The notes beneath the pieces are model-generated. The model had not been told where the DNA came from and ran no database searches. It saw only the letters and a program-made list of their open reading frames with translations. Positions 11,021-22,283 of a stretch of DNA of 64,000 nucleotides are shown piece after piece; position 1 is the first letter of the stretch, and each line of letters begins with the position of its first letter. Position numbers and translations under genes: made by a program. Source of the stretch: Gymnopus androsaceus JB14 (lineage: Eukaryota; Basidiomycota; Agaricomycetes; Agaricales; Omphalotaceae). The stretch spans positions 1-64,000 of the forward strand of contig ML769602.1 in assembly GCA_009733575.1 (NCBI GenBank), given 5' to 3'.

Positions 11021-11988
11021 ATACGATGCAATGTTATTTTTCAACTGTAAACAATCTCATTGAGTGAATTGAGTGTTTAGTGTATTTTTTTATGTGAACG
11101 GAAAGCCTTCGGAAAGCTTTCGGATAGCCATCCGAGATCCGCGGATAGGTGAGCTCAATGTTCATAACGTCGAGCATGGATGATCTATGCGTATTTCGCA
11201 CTGAAAAAGTGGCCAGTCTTGTTCTGATAGATGCAACGTTCATTTTTATGTAGTTTGATTTTTGATATTCATTATTGTTCTTGCCCAACTGTTTTATGAA
11301 ACCTGAACAAGATTCCAGTACGGTTTTTACCCCAAGTTCATACCTCAAAATTTAAGTAAAACACAACCTGGCCTTATTCTGTAGATTATTTAAAGTAAAA
11401 CTAGCTCGTCTAGCCTGTTCCTCAATGCGTGAAGGCGTTCGCTGGGAATTGGGCCCGACTTCTTACTTTTTCCAAAATGTAAAGGCTCATTATCGCAGAG
11501 AATGTTTATTAAACTCCACATAAAGTGAGGTTTCTAACTATCATCACTAGGATCGTTCCTTTTGTCCATAATTTATGGCTACTTATACTGCAAAAGCACT
11601 CGCTCTGGCACCTGGCTGTTTTTTTCACAACTTGGAGTAGAACAGCAAGGATAAAGCATTTTAAAATAATTCAAGTCTGTTACAATGTTAAGAGAGGATC
11701 TATATACGTTAAATATGCATCTATTTTGTATTAAACGTTCCACTGCTCTTATAAAACCAAACGGCACATTTCAGGCGCAGCCGGGCGGGAATGCAGACTT
11801 AAGTGCCAGTCAGGATTCTGAATGGCTCATTATCTCCGTTGCTTCGTTATTTGCCCTCAAAGTCTTTGCAAGAAATCCAGTTTATAGCAACTGTATGCGA
11901 AGATCAAAGGAATATTCGGTTTTACAATGTGCGAAGTTAATAAGAGCAGAGCGAGTATTCTATTATAATGCGCCCACTCATCTCACTA
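11021..11988. other. Spacer within KDZ element
   Basis: About 970 AT-rich bases between the convergent ends of the dioxygenase gene and the small minus-strand gene. The open frames are short and overlap without codon-like patterns. I see no gene here. Confidence 0.5.
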
Positions 11989-12511
11989 CTACTCTTCAAC
12001 ATCCGCGTCTACATCCACCCAGTCCGGATTTTTCTGGGCCTTGCGTGCCTCCCTTTCCTCCGCATCTATTTTGGCCGCCGCTCTGTCACGAGCCTGGATG
12101 CGAATCCATTGCTCCTGCTCAGTTGTCAACGTCGTTAGAGGAACAATGAGCTGCAATGCCCGCTGGTGCATTTCGTCACTATAGGCGTAGAGTATATTAA
12201 TGGAATTGACGCAGCGGCGTTACTTTGGGCACTCACTAATAACATTTGAATACTGGGTTGAACTTCAAAGCATATTGTGCTTTTGCCTTTGCTCGCATTT
12301 CCAGCAGCATCTCCTCCATTACCACCTTTTCTTCATCCTCAAAGTCAGTATTGCATGCAGTGTATGCACGAGCATTGTCGTGGTCTAGATCAAGGCATAA
12401 GTGGTTTGGATTGCGTTGAGGGTGAAGAGGATGAAGAAGTGCCATGGTACTGTGTTGTGGGCGTTGTTTTTTTGTTGCGGACTCTTCCCTTATGATGCGG
12501 ATCCCGGGCAC
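11989..12511 (-). CDS. Small hypothetical gene in KDZ element, 154 aa
   Basis: Two exons, 12511-12237 and 12178-11989, joined in frame by a GTGAGT...TATAG intron. The C-terminal half is a charged helix with an EQEQWIRIQARDRAAAKI stretch followed by an acidic tail ending DVDADVEE. I do not recognise the family. It lies just downstream of the transposase, in the same direction, 140 bp after its stop. It may be a separate small gene or a lost 3' exon of the transposase. The start could instead be the methionine at about 12443. Confidence 0.4.
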
Positions 12512-12649
12512 CGCAACCTGAGGCCTTAGCTCTGAAAATCTGATACTCCAGTCTGTTGTTGATATGATGACTTACTTATTCTACGTATCTTGAAAACCGT
12601 ATAGTTTATAGCAATAAGGAATGAAATGCATACATTAAACGACGTACTA

Positions 12650-15600
12650 CTACTGCAGAGACATGTTTGAGAGGTAATCAAATACGTTTCCCAGTTCCTC
12701 AGTGAACTCGTCGTCATCTTCATCCTCCCCATCGGATCCAGGGTCAGGAGCATGTGAGTTGCTGGGTGCTTGTGAAATAATGTGGCTGGAGCTCCCTTGT
12801 CGCGTTCCTGGGGTGCGGTTACCGGTAAAACCCTCCAAATCATAGGTCTGGTGTATACGAGCAAGCAGCAAACTGTTGACTGCTCGGCGACGTTGTATGT
12901 AGTCAGAGACAGGTCCAAGCATTGGAGAATCAGCCAATTTTGAAGAACTGTGTCAAAAAACTTTCCTTCATCGATAATGTGAGTATGCAATCGTCGGATC
13001 TCAATGTTACAGCATGCAATTTCTTCTCGGGCTCGCGCAATGCGGCGGTGTTGTTTCATGAGAGTCCGGTTAACGGGTTTTGCCCACGGTTGATCGAAGA
13101 CACTGTGCCGGGTATCCTGCAGGATGTTAAACTGGTCAAGGAATGTGTAGTGAGACACCTTTGACCAGTCTAATGTGTCGCGAGGAGGGTTAAGAGCGAC
13201 GGCAGCAGTGTTGTAGGATTTGACGGCATTTCGAATTGCTTTGGAGCGACGTTGGAGGGCATTCGAGATATGAGTTCGCATTTTATATCCTGTGAAAGGT
13301 AGATCAATACATATGTATCCTAGAGCTTGGTGAATTACGCACCAGTGTTAGAGAGATTCATTTTATGCAGCTCGAACAAACGCTGCACCACAAGCTTGTG
13401 AAGGCGCTCAAGAGCATGGCGGTATTTGCGCGTGTTCACATACTCCACTGCCCGCTTGTACTCAGGGTCGCTGGGCTCCCATCGACGCGTGATACCCATG
13501 GCAGTCTCCATCTGCACCACCTCAAAGAGAATTTTAGTAGTCTGCTCTGATAGAAAGCGGCGCTTCGTTTCTGCTTTGCGTGTTTCTGAGAGATTGATGC
13601 TGTAGGATGTGGTATCAGTAAGGAATTGGTAGTCTTCAGGTATGCGGTGGCGGAAGTCGGTGCCAGAATTTCTCATAGGCAGCGCTAAGTCATGTTAACA
13701 TTTGAAAATCTGCTATAAAAAGATCAAAACTTACTTTGTTTCTCGGTACTTCCGAAGCAACTCAACATATGCAGCAGCATGCAAATCTTCGTCAATCTCA
13801 TTGCCCAGGTTGCAGGTGACGTGTTTCGTTAGCGAGATAAGTCTCTAGGTCCTCCTCTGTAATGTTCAACGCCTGGAGGTCGGCTTTGAAGGATGGTACC
13901 TCGTTTTCGATGATGTCGAGAGCCTGGATGTAGTTGTTGTGAAGCATGGTAGCGAGGTTTTGATACTTGTCGCGATCCCATTGTTGTAAGAATAGGTCAA
14001 TGAAAACGCGGCGTCGATAAGGACTCATGTAGCGAGTAATAGAGCCCAGTTGATTTCGAGCAGGAGAACAGGCGTTCAAGGGTTTCAAGATCCTCCTAGA
14101 CCCATGCCAAGAATGTTGAGCGGGATGGTAGAATTTCCTTGGCAGATAGGCGTTATGTGAATAGCCATGGAAGGCGTTCACGCATGTTCTGCAACCTTTC
14201 TCCTTGAATTCCGGCCTAGAGAGCTGTTCGCATACTGGTGCTGCCAAAGGAGCAGCCAATGTCATACCCCAAAAGCCAACCTGACGCCAAAGGTTTTCAG
14301 TGCTTTGCTACCATCGCAAGAGGATATTTTGCACTAGAGAATGAATCATTAGTCAATTCAGAGGAAGTTGGAAAGATTGACAACGCACAGTTCCCCGCTC
14401 CGTATCATATCCGCTACCCATAAAACAAAACCCGATGGCGGCATGCAGTTGCAAAGTATCCCGAGATTCACGAAACTGCACCCCACATTTTCTTCAGTGT
14501 GTCCGCCGCGGCAGCCTTCCAATTCTTTGTGCACGGATCCTCAACACCAGTCTGGTGCAGCCGTCGGTCGGGTCTCCATGTACCTCATCTACCCAGTCTC
14601 CTTCCTCTCTCCTCTTCCTCTCCATCAGTCAATGGCATTCTTGGAGCGAGGTCGGGCCTTCGACTTCGTCTGCGAATGTGTCGACGTACTCCTCGCTGAG
14701 GATAAGTAGTCACTTTCTCCAAAAACACGCCTGTCAGCAACTTCGCGCTTGCCACTCCATCCATGCGCTTGAGGGAGTTATTCCTGTCAGCGACAAACAT
14801 CCGCGTGAATGTAAGGGGAGGCTCATCGTCCAGCTAATATTGAGGATCAAGTTAGTAGAGTAATGGGTAAGTGTATGGAAAGGGTACGTACCTCATAGTT
14901 GCAAGGGGGACAGCTGTGAAGCACGCGATAGTCTGGCGAATGTCGTGGCCAAGCTCTGTAGCTACGCGAGCATCGACCTTGCGCAGTACATGGCAAGGTA
15001 GATGTCAAAGGTGTCTGATAGACGCAGTTCTGGATCCACGGCGGTATGGCTTCTAGAAAACTGTAAGATTTGAATTTGAGAAGATAGAGAAGTTTTGCAT
15101 ACAGCGTAAAGGATGGCAAACGGTCTTTGGCAAACGCCTCGATGCTGAAGTTTGGTTTGAAAAGTCGGATGGTGCGGAGGAGTTCCAACGTGCGTAAGGA
15201 GACTGCAAGTGAAGGGGATACGGGGGAGGCAGCAAGGTATCCTGCTTGAACAAGGGCTGTCGTTGCTTTTAGTATCCTTATCTCGACGTATGGTAGTTTC
15301 GTGATTGAGGGTGTACAAGTCAACGACTTCAATGGAAAATCCCATTCACTGGGTTCAGCGGTAGGTGATGGTTGTGGCGGGGACTTGTACTTCCACTGGA
15401 TGTAGTCGTCCACAAGTTCGTCGATGATAGAAGCCCAAGCCTCGTTGAATCAGTGAATGCGTTCCTTCCAGGTCTGGCTTCTGTATTTGCGGCGACCGTG
15501 CCATTTCTTGAATCCCACAACGTCACGTATATCAACGATAACATTCTGGAAGGCAGCTGTTTGTTCTGACTCGCTGTGGTCGTCGTTGTCAAACGCGTGG

Positions 15601-15915
15601 CTAAAGTCTATACCGTCAACTATCATATCGTCACCGGCAGGTTTGTCTTCTGTATCGCCTGAGATGTCATGCAAGGCGTTTTGTAGCTCAGTGCTCAAGC
15701 CTTTTGTAACCCAGTTAGTATCTGTTTGTGATGAACTAGACAGCAAACACACCTTGAGCAGCTCTTGCTCGTTGCAACGCAGCATCTTCACGCTTCTTGG
15801 TCAGTGCCCGATTACCCAGTACCTGAGATGACCCCAATCCAGTTCCAAATCTGCCACCGCCGTTGTGGGTGTGCACTGTACGATTCTTAGCACGGGAGCT
15901 TTTGGATTTACCCAT
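12650..15915 (-). pseudogene. KDZ transposase, decayed
   Basis: The exon plan is still readable: 15915-15753, 15700-14892, 14833-14389, 14333-13735, 13684-13343 and 13290-12650. Family blocks I recognise include LVQAGYLAASPVSPSLAVSL, the DYRVLHSCPPCNYE cysteine block, NNSLKRM, CTKNWKAAAAD, GYDIGCSFGS, RTCVNAFHGYSHN, SPYRRRVFIDLF, QQWDRDKYQNLA and a long C-terminal region (ETRKAETKRRF, RRWEPSDPEY, KMRTHI, IEIRRLHTHI). An in-frame TGA lies at 15450-15452, a position that could have been CGA. I count at least seven single-base frame changes between about 15130 and 12930. The 3' half is nearly intact. The protein would be non-functional as written. A few of the frame changes could be assembly errors. 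Confidence 0.85.
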
Positions 15916-16048
15916 CCTCAGGAAAGTTCAGTGCTCGAAAGATTGAGTAGATTGCAATTATATAGAATATAGCATGCAATTTACAAAAGATAACGTTGGG
16001 AGGACAGTGAGCGGAGTGGAGTGTACTAGAGTATCCAATTGACTGGCC

Positions 16049-16400
16049 GACGTGAGAAATAAACCCGACGCTTAAAGATAAGATCAAGTAAAAAAGCGGG
16101 AGGAATGTCGGGAGGACGATGAGCAGAGTTGATGAACGATGTGCACAGGTCCGAAAGCACGGACCTGTGGTATGACAAAGCGTTTGTCAGCTCGGAACGG
16201 TGAAGCTTACTCCCGCTGCCTTCCGAGCCTTATCTCATGGTTCTAGAGGCCTTGAGGGCCTATTCCTTTTTGAAGATATCTGGAATTATTCGAGGAAATC
16301 TTCGCAGTGTATGATAACTCGCGGATGAAGGGATACAAACCTGCCAACTGGGGGCCATCATGGCAGGTTGGTTACCCACGGTTATCTAGATGTCGAGGTG
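16049..16400 (-). repeat. Right terminal inverted repeat of KDZ element
   Basis: Reverse complement of 5733-6082 with about a dozen differences, including a one-base loss in the palindrome near 16200. It ends in ...GATGTCGAGGTG directly before the target duplication. Confidence 0.9.
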
Positions 16401-16408
16401 AGAGCAAT
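16401..16408. repeat. Right target-site duplication of KDZ element
   Basis: AGAGCAAT, identical to 5725-5732. Before insertion the site would have read from the zincin-like gene's 5' leader directly into 16409 onward. Confidence 0.9.
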
Positions 16409-17600
16409 AGGAGGCTTTAAATGATCATGACCTATTTAGGCAAGCCGCCGGTGTTGTGGCTGTGATTCCGAAACTTTTCACAGTGAAATTATCATCGGGA
16501 CACGAATTCTGCTCGACTGTCCCTGTTCACGTCCTCTTCGTATTCCCCCAACTTCGCTTGCTCCAAGTCGGACCCCACAGCTACGCGGTAGCCATCCCTC
16601 TTAACACCAACACCTTCCCTCCTATCCGACCAACCGAACCCCTGGCTATACCCTATCATGCGCAAAATCTCCCTCAGATCGAGAAATGGGTTGGGATGGA
16701 GAGTAGAGTTAGGAAGGAATTAGATTTGGATTTCTTGCTCCAGATTCGGATGGCCCTATTTGTTCCGAATATTTGCAGCAGCAATTTCATGCGCCAAACT
16801 CTGGTAGTGGGATTAGGAGGTTCTTTGGTGGCTCCGATACAGGAATCGATATTGCTATGGAGGTTGGTGATTCGTCTGTAGACACCGGCATCAACACAGA
16901 TACTGGATCCGAGGCTCCAGCCTCTCCAATTTCATCGAACGAGTTCCGTCTCAAAGTTGGTTATCGTTTTGATGCACAGTTTGACCGTGTTGTCAATTGA
17001 CACGAATGAACGATGGTTCACCAAGTGAGTACAATCGGTTTCAGCACTACATTTACCACCGATATTTTCTGTCAAGGTAGTCCAAAAACTCTCCGGAATT
17101 AAACTATACGAACCATGGATACGCAGCCTATCCTTCCAGAATCGCATGTTCAATCTCAATCATGGAAGAATTTATGGCTTCTTGGAACATCGATCAAGGC
17201 TTCACGTTGTTTCAAGCTTGATCGAAATGTCCACTCATCCTTACCGTCCAGTTATCGCCTACCAACGCTGCTTGCAGCTCCACATATCCAAGCTCTTCTT
17301 TAGAGGATTACCTAGGTAACTTGAGAGAAGGTCATGTCGGAAGGAGGATGATCCCTGGAGACAACACTTCGGCATGGAACGCGACCAGAAATGGTCGGAC
17401 TTCCTGTCCATCTTCTTCACAACTCGAGCATCTACGCCTCCCGACTCACGACCTGTCCTGGCCACTTTTGACTTGGTGAGTACGACTCATTTCTCCTTCG
17501 TTCTTTTTCCTAACCATCTTTCCATTCCAGATTTGATATCGACTTCAATAACGACTACACGACAACGACTACATTCTCAACGTCAATAACGAACATATAT
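16409..17600. other. Unassigned sequence right of the KDZ element
   Basis: The plus-strand open frames at 16456-16881 (141 aa) and 16773-17000 (75 aa, Ser/Asp/Gly-rich) overlap in different frames. They show no family I know. This was once the upstream region of the zincin-like gene. No gene is called. Confidence 0.4.
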
Positions 17601-17958
17601 TTCCCAAAAATGGCCCCAATAAGTAAATTTCTTTTCCTCCTTGCCAGCGTCGCACTTCTCCTCGCCCCGCAAGCCGCCATCGTCTTTGGGCTTGTTATCC
17701 CACCCAACCTGCTAGCGAGGCTCGCGCTCTTCAGGAGCAAGTGATCGCTAGAAACTCTGCCAAATGGAGGAGGCACTACTCTAGCATCTATACGGGCAAG
17801 TCTATCACGCCGATTCTGTGAGTCCATCCGTCATTTTTTCTTTGATTTGTGCTGAGTTTTATCTGCAGCACAGCTACGGAGATGCCTTGTGCAACTGGAA
17901 CTCCGGGTGCAACCGGAGGTTCTGGGTCTGGCAGTACAAGTGGAGGTGGAAGTGGTGG

Positions 17959-18132
17959 TGTCGAGCCTCATGCACGCTTGTGCATGAATCTCGACAAGTC
18001 CTTCGGACTTGCATTCCGATTACCTGATTACCCCTATTCCTGTAGTATTTAAGTAGTCACGTACGTATTACAAATCAGATCGGTTTCTGTTCGCAACCAC
18101 CATCTCCTCAGCTACGTCCGCTGCTGAGTATG
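17959..18132 (+). repeat. LTR-like repeat, copy 1
   Basis: 174 bp starting TGTCGAGCCTCATGC and ending near GCTGAGTATG. It is almost identical to 19886-20059. The second copy is preceded by a purine run (AAGAGGGGA), as expected just before a 3' LTR of a retrotransposon. No coding part of a retroelement is recognisable between the copies. Confidence 0.55.
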
Positions 18133-18219
18133 TCTCGACGACGCTACGGGGACGCTCAGACTCCCTCGAGATCTCCCCTCGAACTCGCGCAGGTTTAAGC
18201 ACGCTCAAAGCTCATTCTG

Positions 18220-18640
18220 GCGCCACAGTGGCTAGGGTTGGTGTAGGTGGAGGAGCGGGAGGAGGAGTCAGTGTAGGTGGAGCATAAGAGGTGGAATTGG
18301 AGCGGGTGGCAGCGTTAGCGGTTCTGTCGGTGCGGCGGGTGCTAGTGTTCTGTTGGTGCTGGTGCTCGTGTCAGTGGTTCTGTAGGTGCTGATGCTAGCG
18401 GTTCTGTTGGTGCCGGTGCCGGTGTCAGTGGTTCTGTAGGTGCTGGTGTTGGTGCTGGTATCAGTGCCGATCTCGGAGGTTCAGCTGATATTTCTGGTCA
18501 TGTTTCAGGAGGTCTCGGAGCTTCTGGTGGGGTTTCTGGTGGTGTCGGAGCCTCTGTTGGTGTTTCTGGTGGCGTTGATGCAGTTCTAGGCTTAGCTGGT
18601 GATGCTGGCGTTGGTGCTGGCTTCCGGTGTTTCTGTTTAG
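18220..18640. repeat. Low-complexity GGTGCTGGTG-type repeat
   Basis: Degenerate short units rich in GGTGCTGGTGTTGG and TCTGGTGG variants. In one plus-strand frame they encode Gly/Ala/Val/Ser repeats. They probably belong to the broken secreted-protein gene that starts at 17610. Confidence 0.6.
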
Positions 18641-19027
18641 GAATGGATTTATGTACAATGTTAGGACAATGTAGAATCATCTCCAAGTAGATACTCGTCA
18701 TGATCAATATTATTTATTGTATTAGCTAAAGGACCACAAAACATATTCTCGAGTTACACTAGGGAGCTACTGCCTTTGCCAGATATCTTCCATCGGAGTC
18801 ACTGAAACCGAGCAAGGGTCATATTCAAAACAGTTCGTACGTTCAATTGAATCTATACATCAATGAAATCGACCCCAATCATAATGGCTACGGTAGGGAA
18901 AGCACTGCGTTAAACTTAGGATTAGCGTATACAGTTGACACGAAGGCGAATGGCGTGAACGAAACTCACATAATTATCTTCAAACCAGGGGGAGGATGTC
19001 GAGCTGCGGCGGATGGCATACACCGAC

Positions 19028-19125
19028 GGAGAAGATTCACATGCATCTATTCGGACTGCAAAAAGACGTAGTTGGAATCCCGCATTGGTCCTGACGGCGT
19101 TTGCAATACCCCGAACCAAAATCTC
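19028..19125 (+). repeat. Dispersed 98-bp repeat, copy 1
   Basis: From GGAGAAGATTCACATG to ACCAAAATCTC. It is essentially identical to 20059-20156, where it is fused directly to the end of the second LTR-like copy. Confidence 0.7.
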
Positions 19126-19885
19126 TGGAGCCACCGCGAGGGGGGTCCATTTACGGTCTCTTTGCCTCCTTTCTCGGTCGTCGTCTGCATCACCCTCTGC
19201 AGACTGCAGATCAGTCCATATCCTTCGCTATTCATACTGGCCTCACCCTCGACCACCGGATCGAGTCACGACATCATTCTATTCTGATTCCATTGCAATC
19301 TGTTCATCACGATTCACCGTATTCTGACACCGTTCACGACATTCGACGCTTGTATTTGATAAATGGGCCGATTCCATTGTTCATCATTACAAGGCCACAT
19401 TGCACTTGACAGATAGCTCATTGTTTATCGTTACGACTGCTGTACTTGAAAGATTGGGGGATAACGAATCCTTTCGACAATCGTTTATCATTACGACTTT
19501 CATATTCGACAGATGTTCCTCATCGTTTATCATTGCAACCATGTCCATATGCCATTCCAGTCCCCTATTCCAAAACCGTGTCCGCATATGCAATCGCACC
19601 TTCCAAGATGATGTCCGCCACTCACAGCTGCTCCAATACTCGGATATCCATCCCGAGTCCATGTTCATTCCATCCAATCCTGCCTTCTGACAGTGTCCCG
19701 CTGCTGTTGACTCTAGGCCGAGAGTCTCATGTTCATCACCAATTCATCCCGATCCTTTGTTCAACGATCCGGTTCTGTTGTACTGTCCATGTTGTTCCTA
19801 CATCCCGGTTCTGATCACATTACATTCACATATGATTAGTTCTGTTCATGTTGTAGATGGTTTCTTTCTAAAAGTGAAGAGGGGA

Positions 19886-20156
19886 TGTCGAGCCTCATGC
19901 ATGCTTGTGCATGAATCTCGACAAGTCCTTCGGACTTGCATTCCGATTACCTGATTACCCCTATTCCTGTAGTATTTAAGTAGTCACGTACGTATTACAA
20001 ATCAGATCGGTTTCTGTTCGCAACCACCATCTCCTCAGCTTACGTCCGTGCTGAGTATGGAGAAGATTCACATGCATCTATTCGGACTGCAAAAAGACGT
20101 AGTTGGAATCCCGCATTGGTCCTGACGGCGTTTGCAATACCCCGAACCAAAATCTC
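19886..20156 (+). repeat. LTR-like repeat copy 2 fused to 98-bp repeat copy 2
   Basis: 19886-20059 repeats 17959-18132, and 20059-20156 repeats 19028-19125. The junction suggests a deletion or recombination inside a retroelement, leaving solo fragments. Confidence 0.6.
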
Positions 20157-20342
20157 ATGTAATTTTTCTCGCTCCTGGATCGTTTTCTCTTGTAGCCTCG
20201 GCGAAAACGATATGCCAATATCTACTACCTAGCGACTCGAGCTGGCGCTCAGCGCAATGAAAACCATGCCAAAGGCTGTGATCAGCTGGGAGTTGTACTT
20301 TCTGAAGGGAGATTAAATGAGTAGATGGTGGTAAGAGGCGCA

Positions 20343-21351
20343 TCACTGTACGACGAACCTCATTCGAGTAACCGTACGTCTGAGATCACACTCAACCGTC
20401 TGAGTTGAGGAAAAACTTTTGATATTCGTGCATCCACGAAAGCTCCAAGAGCAATTCATGATCCAGTGACAAAGTCCTCGATCTCCTGTCTGGTCCAAGA
20501 GTAAGGTCATTTTGAAAGAAGCTCCACACTTGGAGAGTGCGGATGGGCGACCACTAGGACTAGCTGATTTGCCCAAAACCATGATGTGGTCAAAGGATTT
20601 CAAATTTGGAAGGGCAGAGGAAGGCAACTGAAAATAATCGTGACATGAAGCTCTGAATTCAAGCTCCTCCAGTTTGGTCTGCGATTCGAGAAATTCAAAA
20701 AAGGACGCTTACTAGACCTGTGTCTTGATATTTGTCGCAATGCTCCACATGTAACTCCCGCAATTGGAAGGGAGATTCCTCTCTCTTGGGATATACATCA
20801 CATGCAAGCGGGATATATCCCAAGAACAGTGATTCAAGAGATGGAAGCCGGAGAAGAATATCGCGGGGGTTAAAGGCGTTGGTCTGGCCCATGCTAGTGG
20901 GCCAAAACGCAACCCACCGGCCTTTGAACTCTAGAGACCGCACTATATGAAGATGGCGTGACCCAATAAAGCTGCGAATTTTTAATTCGGCATTCGCGTC
21001 ATATACAAGTGTGACAGAGCTGTAGAGGGATTCTGTCGCAACATTTGAAAATTCTGTATTGACGAGACACAATTTTAACAGCGTCGAGGTATCGGTGAGT
21101 GAGATTATGGACAAACAAATCTCTAAGGGTAGTATGTCAAAGATGGAAGCTTGGAGGGTTCAGTGCTATCAGTGGCCGAAAGAGAGAGGCTACTCACATT
21201 GGCTACTGCTATCTGCCGTGCGCTCAACAGAACTTATAGATGCTCCAAGTACTGGTAAGGCGGTAGCCAGTGTAGGAGACTTGCGGCCCTCCAATTTGAT
21301 AGATATATGGTTCAAAAAGCGAGTGACAGACTGAGAGTGTCTGTATTTCAT
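20343..21351 (-). CDS. F-box/LRR-like protein, 308 aa
   Basis: Three exons, 21351-21198, 21149-20713 and 20678-20343, with GT-AG introns and an open frame from ATG to stop. The F-box is at about residues 54-92: DILPLEICLSIISLTDTSTL, then LLKLCLVNTEF. A leucine-patterned region typical of agaric F-box proteins follows (RSLEF, LPSLESLFLG, LRELHVEHC). The protein is likely a substrate adaptor of an SCF ubiquitin ligase, with target unknown. Family members are usually longer (400-500 aa), so the C-terminal part may be truncated or the gene may have lost an exon to the repeats at 20.0-20.2 kb. Confidence 0.72.
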
Positions 21352-21586
21352 GACTGTGGTGGTGGTCGGATGAAAAGTAGTTTAGCGCTTACTAGTATGC
21401 CTCGATCGCGCTTGCTGATGATCAGCTGATGTGATGTGTGGCGTTGAAATAGGTTGAAATTCGCTTTTTACTTCATTCAAGATTGAATCTTCAAATCACA
21501 GCTTCAATAATGCGAGAACCAACTGTTTATAGTGTCGCAATTTTTCCCGGCATTGAGACAGATGGCCATCCCACAATTGCTGAAGC

Positions 21587-21663
21587 CAAAGCATCCTTCA
21601 AGGATTTGGGCTGTGAATGATGAGTTTTGGAATGCAGAGCTGACTGTACTTTGGGACAGGTCT
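21587..21663 (+). repeat. Dispersed repeat next to the assembly gap, copy 1
   Basis: About 75 bp (core GAATGATGAGTTTTGGAATG) match 25808-25883 closely and end exactly at the run of N. The gap probably arose because the assembler could not pass this repeat. Confidence 0.65.
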
Positions 21664-21673
21664 NNNNNNNNNN
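21664..21673. other. Assembly gap (10 N)
   Basis: Ten undetermined bases. A round number of this kind is usually a placeholder of unknown true length. Confidence 0.95.
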
Positions 21674-21837
21674 AACAATAAGTAATAGAAAGGATAAACA
21701 ATAAGAATGAATAGAAACTTGCGAAGATTATCCGATGCTCGCTAGCGGCGATCGCTCGGCGGCGCCGACCGATCGCGGTAATGTCGGTTGTAAGTATCGG
21801 AAGTCGCATGGATATAACACCACCTCTACTCAGGGAC

Positions 21838-21993
21838 ACTACTGTACAATTACAATCATTAGTTCAGTCATGCATCATCCTCAATAAAATCCAAATGTGA
21901 TTTTAATTTTTTCTGAATCTCACAAATTCCTTTTGTAATTTTTTGGTCAAAATTTCGGAATCAATGAACTAATGATTGTAATGGTACAGTAAC
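21838..21993. mobile_element. Small TA-flanked inverted-repeat element (MITE)
   Basis: The arms at 21840-21866 and 21965-21991 are 27-bp inverted repeats with one mismatch (TACTGTAC...TTAGTTCA). The outermost TA on each side fits a Tc1/mariner-type TA target duplication. The 98-bp centre is AT-rich and non-coding. Confidence 0.65.
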
Positions 21994-22283
21994 CTGAATT
22001 ATATCAAGGTCAAAACAAGTGTTTAGAGCTAGTAAAAAGCTCAAAAAATTGACAATCATAGCCTCAAAAACAGAAAAAATTCACACTTTATGTCATAGTA
22101 AGTAGATTCTAGCTTCTGGTTACTATCTGAACAGTCACTATAATAATAAAATGGAAAATAATTTCAAGTATGTGTTCCTCACCCAGGTTTTTTAGGCCAG
22201 TAAGAGTAGAGCAACAAATTAAATATGACATAGAAAATGATTGGTATCAAAGAAGAAATTTAAAAGACAAAATCAAAAAGAAA

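Larger units (their letters stand above)
5733..16400. mobile_element. KDZ-class DNA transposon carrying a TET/JBP gene
   Basis: A 10,668-bp element. Its ends are inverted repeats beginning CACCTCGACATCTAGATAA, and it is flanked by an exact 8-bp duplication. It holds four minus- or plus-strand gene blocks: companion protein (6177-9032, minus), TET/JBP dioxygenase (9225-11020, plus), a small unknown gene (11989-12511, minus) and a KDZ transposase pseudogene (12650-15915, minus). The link between fungal TET/JBP genes and Kyakuja-Dileera-Zisupton transposons is established knowledge. What I see here is one instance with both ends and the target duplication preserved. Cargo frames are intact while the transposase is broken, so the copy is probably non-autonomous now but inserted fairly recently. 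Confidence 0.9.
17610..18640 (+). pseudogene. Secreted glycine-rich protein gene, broken by repeat insertion
   Basis: From the ATG at 17610 a classic signal peptide is read (MAPISKFLFLLASVALLLA, then PQAAIVFG). The frame then stops, but a neighbouring frame continues with an Ala/Glu/Arg helix. A GT-AG intron at about 17820-17874 follows, then a Gly/Ser/Thr-rich segment (ATEMPCATGTPG...). An LTR-like repeat interrupts at 17959. On its far side, at 18226-18640, low-complexity Gly-Ala-Ser-Val coding resumes (units like GGVSGGVGAS) with two frame breaks. I infer one gene for a secreted or cell-wall repeat protein, split and decayed. The function is unknown. Confidence 0.5.

Noticed and set aside
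11685..12149. Plus-strand 154-aa frame
   Set aside because: It overlaps the minus-strand small gene, which has a coherent intron, and shows no protein-like pattern of its own.
18220..18640. CRISPR-like or satellite array
   Set aside because: The repeats are degenerate, without spacers, and keep a coding pattern. They are low-complexity protein coding.
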